A stretch of DNA of 13,751 nucleotides from an uncultured Mucilaginibacter sp. (lineage in GTDB: Bacteria; Bacteroidota; Bacteroidia; Sphingobacteriales; Sphingobacteriaceae): assembly GCF_946481715.1 (NCBI RefSeq), contig NZ_CAMLOV010000152.1, positions 1 through 13,751 on the forward strand. Reading direction: 5' to 3'. The stretch's first letter is position 1. Every line of letters begins with the position of its first letter. This document shows positions 7,809 through 13,751 of the stretch, in pieces. The notes beneath the pieces are model-generated. The model was not told the origin of the DNA, ran no database searches, and saw only the letters and a program-made list of their open reading frames with translations. The position numbers were made by a program, and so were the translations under genes.

Positions 7809-8990
7809 ATGAGGAAGTGTTTTAAATATGGCAGCACACTGCTGTTAATTATCGGAGTTTGTTTTTCGGCAATGGCGCAGCAACCTATAAATACCTATAG
7901 CACAAAAGGATGGTACGGACCGCCCAAGCCGCCCTTTTCGCCCGTGGTGAATAAGGATAACAGTATCACTTTCCGCACCAAAGCAAAAGATGCTGCCAAA
8001 GTAAACCTGCAGTTTGGCGAATGGGATGTAAAGCCGCAAGCTATGGCAAGAGATACCGATAACTCCTGGGTACTTACTATTAGTCCTGTTAAGTCAGGTA
8101 TTTATTCTTACCAATACTTGGTTGATGGGGCAGCTACTTTAGACATGAAAAACCCCACGGTAAAAATTGGTACCGAAATTTACAGCAGCATTGTAGAGGT
8201 GCCCGGTAGCCCGCCACGGTTTGATGAAGTACAGGATGTACCGCATGGTACGCTTACCATCCATAGTTATAGGTCGTCGTCGCTGAAGCGTAACCGCGGT
8301 GTTTACATTTACCTGCCACCGCAGTATTACACGCAGCCAAAAGCAAGTTTCCCGGTACTATACCTCCGCCACGGCGGCGGCGATAGCGAAAGTAGCTGGA
8401 GCCAGCCAGCTGGCCGTGCAAATACCATACTGGATAACCTTATTGCGCAGAAAAAAGCTATGCCCATGATAGTGGTAATGACCAACGGGCTTACCGACGG
8501 TACCTGGGCAGGCGGCAGCACCCCCGAGGGCGTAAAATTACTGGAGGACGAATTGCTGCACGACGTAATACCGCTGGTAGAGAAAACTTACCGCGTAAAA
8601 ACAGGGAGGGGCAACCGCGCCATCACCGGTTTATCTATGGGAGGCGGGCAGGCTTTTATTATGGGATTGAGAAACCTTAAAACCTTTGGCTGGATAGGCG
8701 AATTTAGTTCGGGCACATTAAGCGACAAGGATTTTGATATGGACAAGGAATTGCCGGGTATAATGAATGCAACGTTAAACCAAAAACTTGGTCTGCTTTG
8801 GATAGGCTGCGGCGAGGACGATCCACGTTTTCCAGGGCATGGGGTATTGGCTAATACGCTTACCAAAAAAGGCATCAAATTTAAAAACCTTACCATGCCC
8901 GGCGGCCACGAGTGGCGCGTTTGGCGCGAAGAACTGGCGGCCTTCTATCAAAACATATTCACGAAAACTTTAGCGTCATTAACCAAATAA
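7809..8990 (+). CDS. Secreted CE1-type (enterochelin/feruloyl esterase-like) esterase with N-terminal E-set domain
   Basis: The 393-residue product carries a signal peptide (MRKCFKYGSTLLLIIGVCFS AMA|Q24), then an immunoglobulin-like E-set/CBM48-type domain (about 35-135, including the SGIYSYQYLVDG strand pair). An alpha/beta-hydrolase esterase domain (about 145-390) follows. Catalytic features are visible: nucleophile Ser276 in G-L-S-M-G, an Asp candidate at 337 or 338 (GCGEDDPRF) and His367 (GGHEW). FPVLYLRHGGG (181-191) is the oxyanion region. This architecture is common in Bacteroidota PULs for enzymes that remove feruloyl, acetyl or other acyl groups from glycans. The in-frame ATG at 7779 would overlap the GH30 gene by 11 bases and add ten residues ahead of the signal peptide; 7809 gives a canonical signal and is preferred. 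The next gene begins two bases after this stop. Acyl specificity is not predictable from the sequence. Confidence 0.92.
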   Translation: MRKCFKYGSTLLLIIGVCFSAMAQQPINTYSTKGWYGPPKPPFSPVVNKDNSITFRTKAKDAAKVNLQFGEWDVKPQAMARDTDNSWVLTISPVKSGIYSYQYLVDGAATLDMKNPTVKIGTEIYSSIVEVPGSPPRFDEVQDVPHGTLTIHSYRSSSLKRNRGVYIYLPPQYYTQPKASFPVLYLRHGGGDSESSWSQPAGRANTILDNLIAQKKAMPMIVVMTNGLTDGTWAGGSTPEGVKLLEDELLHDVIPLVEKTYRVKTGRGNRAITGLSMGGGQAFIMGLRNLKTFGWIGEFSSGTLSDKDFDMDKELPGIMNATLNQKLGLLWIGCGEDDPRFPGHGVLANTLTKKGIKFKNLTMPGGHEWRVWREELAAFYQNIFTKTLASLTK

Positions 8991-8992
8991 AC

Positions 8993-10672
8993 ATGATGGA
9001 AAATAACAGGCGGGGTTTCCTGCAAAAAATAGGTTTACTCACAACCGCGGCTGGTTTAGCAACCGGCTTACCAAATAAGGCATTTGCAGCACCGCTAAAA
9101 CCCTATGCGGAAGGCGGCGTTGTAGCATCGCCAACCGACGCTGTGGTAGAAACTACGGCGGGCAAAGTGAAAGGCTACACGCGCAATAAAATATTCACTT
9201 TTAAAGGCATACCGTATGCAGAAAGTACGGGTGGCGCCAACCGTTTTATGCCGCCTGTAAAGATTGCGAAATGGCAGGGTGTAAAAAATGCCTTGGTTTA
9301 TGGGCCTATTTGCCCTCAAAAGCAAAACACTGGCTGGTTTTCGCCCGAATACGGTTTTTTATACCAATGGATTGATGGTTTGCACCACGAGGATTGCCTT
9401 CGGTTAAACGTGTGGTCGCCGGGGATAAACAATGGCAAAAAGCGCCCGGTTATGTTTTGGATGCACGGCGGGGGATTCACTACAGGCAGCAGCCAGGAGC
9501 ATCCATCTTATGATGGCGAGAATCTTTGCCACCTGGGCGATGTGGTAGTGGTATCGGTAAATCACCGGTTAAATGCTTTCGGGTACCTCGATCTTTCAGC
9601 CTATGGCGATAAATACGCTAAGTCTGCCAATGTGGGCATGCTTGATATTGTTGCTGCGCTGGAATGGGTGAAGGATAATATTGGCAAATTTGGCGGCGAC
9701 AAAAACAACGTTACCATATTCGGGCAATCGGGTGGCGGCACCAAGGTGATCACGCTCATGGCCATGCCTGCGGCCAAAGGGTTGTTCCATCGGGCTATAT
9801 CGCAAAGTAATTCTATTGTACAGGTGGCAACACCGGCTTATTCAAGAAAACTTGCTGCGTTAATTCTGGCAGAACTTCGGATAGATCAATCGAACATAGC
9901 CGATATCCATAACGTACCAGCTTTGGATATTATCGCTGCTACGGCTGCTGCCGAAAAGAAAATTGGAGGAAGTGTACCCGCCGGTGTTGGCAGGGCAGGG
10001 CTACAGCCGGTAGTGGATGGGTTAGTTCTGCCGCAGCACCCGTTCGACCCAACTGCACCGGACATTGCCGCCAATGTTTCGTTTATGGTGGGTACAACCC
10101 GCAACGAAGCATCGGCCAGTATTGATAACCCCGCTATGGAAAATGTCAGCGAAGCAGAATTAAAAGAAAAGATATTGGCAAAATACCCCACAAAAGGCTT
10201 AATTATATACGATGCCATGCGTAAGGTGCACCCCACGACCAAGCCGGCAGAAATATTATCTTTCCTGAGTGCGCAAAACCCGATGGCATTTTTACAGGCA
10301 CAACGTAAGGCTGCGCAAAACGCAGCCCCGGCTTACCTTTATATGTTTGCCTGGCACACACCTCAATTAGCCGGGCGGCCCAGGGCCTTCCATTGCAGCG
10401 AAATACCTTTCGCGTTTGGTAATACGGATAAATGCGAAAACTACACAGGCAGCAGCCCCGCCGCAAAAGCATTAGCCAATAAAATGGCCATGGCCTGGAT
10501 AAATTTTGCCCGTAGCGGTAACCCCAATCACCCTGGCTTGCCCAATTGGTCATCTTTTAACAAGCAAAATGGCGCTATGATGGTGTTTAACAATACTTGT
10601 GAAGTGAAAATTGACCCCGATGGCGAGGCCAGGCAGGTACTGGAACGCGCCTATTACAACAAAGAAGTTTAA
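8993..10672 (+). CDS. Type-B carboxylesterase (para-nitrobenzyl-esterase-like), Tat-exported
   Basis: This 559-residue alpha/beta-hydrolase cleaves carboxylic esters. The N-terminus is a twin-arginine signal (NRRGFLQK, residues 5-12, then a hydrophobic stretch and AFAAP), so it should be exported folded through Tat, unlike its Sec-exported neighbours. Family landmarks are FKGIPYAE (70-77), EDCLRLNVWSP (133-143), oxyanion MHGGGFTTGS (157-166), nucleophile Ser246 in GQSGGG, acid Glu372 (GTTRNEAS) and His467 (AFHCSEIPFAFGN). The elbow reads GQSGGG rather than the classic GESAGG, but the full triad is present. Two consecutive ATGs at 8993 and 8996 follow the previous stop by two bases, which suggests translational coupling; upstream in-frame ATG 8912 would lie inside the previous gene and bury the Tat signal. 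In this context it probably removes an ester group from the same substrate as the CE1-like enzyme. Confidence 0.94.
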   Translation: MMENNRRGFLQKIGLLTTAAGLATGLPNKAFAAPLKPYAEGGVVASPTDAVVETTAGKVKGYTRNKIFTFKGIPYAESTGGANRFMPPVKIAKWQGVKNALVYGPICPQKQNTGWFSPEYGFLYQWIDGLHHEDCLRLNVWSPGINNGKKRPVMFWMHGGGFTTGSSQEHPSYDGENLCHLGDVVVVSVNHRLNAFGYLDLSAYGDKYAKSANVGMLDIVAALEWVKDNIGKFGGDKNNVTIFGQSGGGTKVITLMAMPAAKGLFHRAISQSNSIVQVATPAYSRKLAALILAELRIDQSNIADIHNVPALDIIAATAAAEKKIGGSVPAGVGRAGLQPVVDGLVLPQHPFDPTAPDIAANVSFMVGTTRNEASASIDNPAMENVSEAELKEKILAKYPTKGLIIYDAMRKVHPTTKPAEILSFLSAQNPMAFLQAQRKAAQNAAPAYLYMFAWHTPQLAGRPRAFHCSEIPFAFGNTDKCENYTGSSPAAKALANKMAMAWINFARSGNPNHPGLPNWSSFNKQNGAMMVFNNTCEVKIDPDGEARQVLERAYYNKEV

Positions 10673-10681
10673 TTGAATTTT

Positions 10682-11446
10682 ATGAAGAATATTTTATTGC
10701 TGATGTCGTTCGCGTCCTTGCAACTTAGCGGCATGGCGCAGCAAAACCAAAAGCGTGTGCTTGTTTTTAGTAAAACGGTAACCTACCACCACCAGTCTAT
10801 ACCAAACGGCATTGCCGCCATTCAAAAACTGGGTGCCGAAAACGGCTTTGGAGTAGATACCACAACCAATAACGCTTTGTTTACTGATGATAACCTAAAA
10901 AAGTATGCAGCAGTTGTTTTTTTAAGCCCCAGCGGCAATGTGCTGGATACTGCGCAACAGATCAGCTTTAAGCGGTATATTGAGGCCGGCGGCGGGTATA
11001 TAGGTATCCACGCTGCTTCAACAACCAATAAAAATTGGGCATGGTACGGGCAGTTAGTAGGTGCCGTTTTTACAGACCACCCTAAAGAGCAAAAGGGCAT
11101 AGTAATAGTGGCCGATAAAAATAATGCCGCCACAAAACATTTACCAACCCGCTGGCAACGCGTAGACGAATGGTACAATTTCAGGCAAATCCCGACAGGT
11201 GTGCATGTATTGCTTACTGCGGATGAAACAACTTACGAGGGTGGTAAACATGGCAAATACCACCCGCTGGCCTGGTACCACGAGTTTGATGGTGGCAGGG
11301 CATTCTACACTGCCATTGGCCACCGCGCCGAATCTTATACCGACCCTTTATACTTAGCGCACATTTTGGCAGGGATAAAATATGCAATGAGTAACAATGT
11401 TCCGTTGGACTATGGCAAGGTTAAAACCCTACCCTATGAAAAATAA
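10682..11446 (+). CDS. ThuA-like domain protein, periplasmic
   Basis: The 254-residue protein has a signal peptide (MKNILLLMSFASLQLSGMA|Q20) followed by one ThuA-like domain with a glutamine-amidotransferase-type fold. Visible conserved segments are RVLVFSKTVTYHHQSI (25-40), GGGYIGIHAAST (103-114), WAWYGQLVGAVFTDHP (119-134), RVDEWYNF (160-167), LLTADETTYEGG (177-188) and HPLAWYHEFDGGRAFYTAIG (194-213). The family is named after rhizobial ThuA, which works with the dehydrogenase ThuB in catabolism of trehalose and related disaccharides through 3-keto sugars. The biochemical role of secreted Bacteroidota ThuA proteins is not settled. The ATG at 10682 begins the signal peptide; the TTG at 10673 abuts the previous stop and is unlikely. 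The gene overlaps the next one by 11 bases, implying coupled translation with the GMC oxidoreductase, which supports a redox-linked sugar role. Confidence 0.93.
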   Translation: MKNILLLMSFASLQLSGMAQQNQKRVLVFSKTVTYHHQSIPNGIAAIQKLGAENGFGVDTTTNNALFTDDNLKKYAAVVFLSPSGNVLDTAQQISFKRYIEAGGGYIGIHAASTTNKNWAWYGQLVGAVFTDHPKEQKGIVIVADKNNAATKHLPTRWQRVDEWYNFRQIPTGVHVLLTADETTYEGGKHGKYHPLAWYHEFDGGRAFYTAIGHRAESYTDPLYLAHILAGIKYAMSNNVPLDYGKVKTLPYEK

Positions 11447-13112
11447 TCATTACGACGCCATTGTAGTAGGTTCGGGTATTTCTGGCGGGTGGGCGGCTAA
11501 AGAACTCACCGAAAAAGGGTTGAAAGTATTAATGCTGGAGCGCGGGCGGAATATAGAACATATAACAGGCTATGCTACATCAACCAAAGCCCCGTGGGAG
11601 TTCCCGCATCGCAATGAGGGTACGCGGGCGGCCGCGAAAGAGCAGCCCCTGCTGTACAAAAGCGGCGGGTTAAATGAATCGAACGCTGATTTTTGGGTAA
11701 ACGAAAAAGATAACCCTTACACCCAGGTTAAACCTTACGCGTGGAAACGCGGCTATCAGTTGGGCGGGCGCTCATTGCTTTGGGGCAGGCAAAGTTACCG
11801 CTGGAGCGATTTTGATTACGAAGCCAACCTGCGTGAAGGCATAGCCATCGACTGGCCGGTGCGGTATAAAGATATAGCGCCCTGGTACGATTACGTAGAA
11901 CGCTTTGCGGGCATAAGTGGTTCATTGGAGCATATGCCACAACTGCCCGACGGGCAGTTTTTGTCACCTATGGAAATGAATGCCGTTGAGAAAGATGTTG
12001 CAGCGCGGATAAAAAAGTATTACGAGGATAGCAGGCGCATGATCATCGGGCGCACAGCCAATTTAACTGAGCCAATAAACGGGCGTACCAATTGCCAGTA
12101 CCGCAACCGGTGTGCATTAGGCTGCCCTTTTGGCGGATATTTCAGTACGCAATCGGCAACATTACCTGCTGCGCTTAAAACTGGCAACCTTACCGTTAGG
12201 CCATGGTCTATAGTAACGCAGGTGTTATATAATAGGGATACAAAAAAAGCCATCGGCGTTGAGGTGCTCGATTCGGAAACCAACCAAACGTATACGTTTA
12301 CTGCAAACATTATCTTTCTTAATGCATCCACTTTTAACAGCGCTTGGATATTGATGAATTCGGCCACAGATATTTGGCCCGGCGGGCTGGGAAGCAGTAG
12401 TGGCGAACTGGGGCATAATATTATGGACCACCATGTGGGCGGCGGTGCCTATGGCAGGGTAGAGGGGTATGAGGATAGCTATTACTTCGGCAGGCGGGCA
12501 AATGGAATTTACGTTCCGCGTTACCGTAACCTTTTTGGCGATAAGCGTAATTACCTGCGGGGTTTTGGCTACCAGGGGCAAGCAGGGCGCGACAGTTGGA
12601 GCCGCGGCATAGCGGAACTCAGCATCGGTGCCAGCATTAAAGAGGCTTTAACCGAACCGGGCGAGTGGAATATGTCGATACAAAGCTTTGGCGAAGTGCT
12701 GCCTTACCACGAAAATAAATTGACACTTAACAAAAGCCTAAAGGATAAATGGGGGCTTGCTACACTATCTGTCGACGCAGAACTTGGAGATAACGAACGG
12801 AAAATGGATGTCGATTCTCAAAATGATGCAGTTGAAATGCTGGAAATTGCCGGGTTAAAAGATGTTAAGGGTTATGTACGCCGAAACGTAATGGGCGCAA
12901 CCCACGAAATGGGTTCGGCACGTATGGGGCACGATGCAAAAACTTCGGTTTTGAACAAACACAACCAGGTTTGGGATGCATTAAATGTATTTGTAACCGA
13001 CGGCTCTTTTATGGCATCTTCATCTTGTGTTAACCCATCACTTAGCTACATGGCCTTTACAGCAAGGGCTGCACACTACGCCGTTGAACAGTTTGGCAAA
13101 AGGGGAATTTAG
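11436..13112 (+). CDS. GMC-family FAD-dependent oxidoreductase (sugar dehydrogenase-like)
   Basis: This 558-residue flavoprotein resembles large subunits of gluconate 2-dehydrogenase and bacterial FAD-glucose dehydrogenase, which oxidise sugars or polyols. The dinucleotide-binding motif VGSGISGG (11-18) is followed by Glu35 in VLMLERG, which should bind the adenosine ribose. GGRSLLWG (110-117) is the GMC signature region. HEMGSARMG (490-498) supplies the catalytic His490, and SSCVNPSLSYMAF (529-541) the catalytic Asn533. A cysteine cluster C220-X5-C226-X3-C230 (NCQYRNRCALGC) resembles the iron-sulfur cysteine region described for bacterial FAD-glucose dehydrogenase. There is no signal peptide: the Rossmann fold begins at residue 6. 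Relatives often leave the cell by riding on a Tat-exported small subunit, but none is encoded here. The start at 11436 overlaps the ThuA stop by 11 bases; the upstream in-frame ATGs at 11397 and 11412 only add residues ahead of the FAD motif. Confidence 0.93.
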   Translation: MKNNHYDAIVVGSGISGGWAAKELTEKGLKVLMLERGRNIEHITGYATSTKAPWEFPHRNEGTRAAAKEQPLLYKSGGLNESNADFWVNEKDNPYTQVKPYAWKRGYQLGGRSLLWGRQSYRWSDFDYEANLREGIAIDWPVRYKDIAPWYDYVERFAGISGSLEHMPQLPDGQFLSPMEMNAVEKDVAARIKKYYEDSRRMIIGRTANLTEPINGRTNCQYRNRCALGCPFGGYFSTQSATLPAALKTGNLTVRPWSIVTQVLYNRDTKKAIGVEVLDSETNQTYTFTANIIFLNASTFNSAWILMNSATDIWPGGLGSSSGELGHNIMDHHVGGGAYGRVEGYEDSYYFGRRANGIYVPRYRNLFGDKRNYLRGFGYQGQAGRDSWSRGIAELSIGASIKEALTEPGEWNMSIQSFGEVLPYHENKLTLNKSLKDKWGLATLSVDAELGDNERKMDVDSQNDAVEMLEIAGLKDVKGYVRRNVMGATHEMGSARMGHDAKTSVLNKHNQVWDALNVFVTDGSFMASSSCVNPSLSYMAFTARAAHYAVEQFGKRGI

Positions 13113-13113
13113 T

Positions 13114-13222
13114 AGGAGGCGCTATGATAAGTGTTATAAAGCGGCATTATTCGCCCTTGGCTTAGTAAATGCCGGATAATATTACAAAAAAGCTCTTTTT
13201 TAAGTAACTGAGCGCCTTTTTG
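13114..13222 (+). other. Nested inverted repeats in the 3' region of the GMC gene (structured RNA or terminator candidate)
   Basis: Directly after the GMC stop codon several complementary arms nest. The outer pair is AGGCGCT (13117-13123) with AGCGCCT (13211-13217), which is followed by a T-run ending at 13221. Inside are a small ATAA/TTAT hairpin (13127-13137), a perfect 7-bp CGGCATT/AATGCCG hairpin (13142-13148 with 13168-13174) and an A6/T6 hairpin with a TTAC/GTAA base (13182-13207). Together they would fold as a closed multibranch structure. It could be a transcription-termination region, a 3' stability element or an unknown structured RNA. No known RNA family is recognised, and the folding was judged by eye only. 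Confidence 0.45.
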
Positions 13223-13279
13223 TGTACCTAAATGAATAAATAGTGGACTAGTGTACTGCACTTGCACCGCTAATATTGC

Positions 13280-13308
13280 CCTCATAAACCAATTCAAAAT
13301 TTATGAGG
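13280..13308 (+). promoter_or_regulatory. Start-codon-sequestering hairpin of the second susC
   Basis: CCTCATAAA (13280-13288) and TTTATGAGG (13300-13308) are perfect 9-bp inverted repeats separated by 11 bases. The right arm contains the ATG start codon (13303-13305) of the downstream susC-like gene, so the folded RNA would hide the start. No classical Shine-Dalgarno sequence lies in front of this ATG, which is usual for Bacteroidota, so access to the start codon itself may limit initiation. Confidence 0.5.
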
Positions 13309-13751
13309 ACAATTTACGCAACTATGATGTGTGTAATTTTCCTTTGCTTGGTTGCCGCAACAGCGCGGGCGCAGCAAAGGCAGGTTACCGGTGTAGTAAC
13401 AGATCAGCAGGGAATAACCTTGCCCGGCGTTACCATCGCGTTAAAGGGCACATCCGCCGGGGTAGTATCAGATGCCAAAGGCGCTTTCTCCATTTTGCTG
13501 CCCGCCGGGCAAGCAACGCTTGTTTTTACATTTATTGGCATGCAAACCCGCGAAGTGCAGGTAGCGGCCAACCAAACCAAAGCAAATGTATCGTTACAAA
13601 ACGCCAGTCGCGACCTTAACGAGGTTGTGGTTGTGGGTTACGGTACCACCAAAAAGAGCGATGTTACCGGCTCGGTAGGCTCCATTAAGGGCAGCGATTT
13701 AAACCGTGTGCCATCTGCCAATGTCGACCAGCTTTTACAGGGTAAAATTCC
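13303..13751 (+). CDS. Second SusC/RagA-family TonB-dependent receptor (3'-truncated by the window)
   Basis: The frame from ATG 13303 stays open to the window edge, giving 149 complete codons. Residues 1-23 are a signal peptide (MRTIYATMMCVIFLCLVAAT ARA|Q24). A carboxypeptidase-regulatory-like beta-sandwich follows (about 27-87: QVTGVVTDQQGITLPGVTI, then GTSAGVVSDAKGAFSILLPA). Next come the SusC linker NEVVVVGYGTTKKSDVTGSV and the start of the plug (VDQLLQGKIP). There is no STN (secretin/TonB short) domain between the signal peptide and the beta-sandwich, so this receptor is not of the type that signals to a FecR/ECF-sigma pair. The gene lies 190 bp after the GMC oxidoreductase and probably starts a separate transcription unit, with its SusD partner expected just beyond the window. 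The identification is firm from the signature order. Confidence 0.95.
   Translation, partial: MRTIYATMMCVIFLCLVAATARAQQRQVTGVVTDQQGITLPGVTIALKGTSAGVVSDAKGAFSILLPAGQATLVFTFIGMQTREVQVAANQTKANVSLQNASRDLNEVVVVGYGTTKKSDVTGSVGSIKGSDLNRVPSANVDQLLQGKI

Noticed and set aside
13271..13278. TAATATTG as a -7 box for the second susC
   Set aside because: One mismatch to TAnnTTTG and no correctly spaced -33 element; a start from it would also remove or truncate the left arm of the hairpin at 13280.
13109..13297. A 62-codon minus-strand frame across the last intergenic region
   Set aside because: It has no recognisable domain and runs through the inverted repeats; a chance frame in A/T-rich non-coding DNA is more likely.
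13251..13619. A 122-codon open frame on the + strand overlapping the second susC
   Set aside because: It is out of frame with the clear SusC N-terminus from 13303, has no domain features and begins ahead of the hairpin. It is a shadow of the real gene.
1..13751. CRISPR arrays, tRNA or rRNA genes, insertion sequences or att sites
   Set aside because: No spaced direct repeats, cloverleaf sequences, transposase or integrase motifs were seen; nearly all of the window is coding DNA for the PUL genes.

Overview
The window looks like a polysaccharide or glycoside utilisation locus (PUL) from a member of the Bacteroidota, most likely a soil- or plant-associated Sphingobacteriaceae of the Mucilaginibacter/Pedobacter type. 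The evidence is the adjacent SusC/SusD pair, a second SusC-type receptor, signal peptides ending in A-Q, weak or absent Shine-Dalgarno sequences, and dense same-strand packing. The family assignment is inference from protein style, not from a phylogenetic marker. All eight well-supported genes and the partial ninth lie on the + strand.

Layout. (1) 2-2851: SusC-type TonB-dependent receptor, cut at its 5' end by the window edge. (2) 2872-4638: SusD/RagB-type surface lipoprotein. (3) After a 62-bp gap holding a strong 11-bp hairpin, 4701-6242: an exported protein with one c-type heme motif and FG-GAP/VCBS calcium-binding repeats. (4) After a 143-bp gap, a tightly packed set of five genes begins: GH30 glycoside hydrolase (6386-7789), E-set plus CE1-like esterase (7809-8990), Tat-exported type-B carboxylesterase (8993-10672), periplasmic ThuA-like protein (10682-11446) and a GMC flavin oxidoreductase (11436-13112). 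Gaps are 19, 2 and 9 bp, then an 11-bp overlap, so these are probably one transcription unit. (5) A 190-bp intergenic region rich in inverted repeats. (6) 13303 to the window end: the N-terminal part of a second SusC-type receptor, with its start codon inside one arm of a perfect 9-bp inverted repeat. No regulator (HTCS, ECF sigma/FecR, SusR), tRNA, rRNA, insertion sequence or CRISPR array is visible.

How the genes may work together. SusCD would capture and import an oligosaccharide or glycoconjugate. The two esterases would remove acyl or aryl ester groups and the GH30 enzyme would cleave a beta-glycosidic bond (subfamily GH30_3-like by motif style, so a beta-1,6-glucan-type linkage is one possibility). 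The ThuA-like protein and the GMC oxidoreductase suggest an oxidative sugar step, possibly through 3-keto-glycosides; the heme protein could accept or pass on electrons. The esterase-rich, redox-containing composition is the most distinctive aspect of the locus. The substrate cannot be named from sequence alone.
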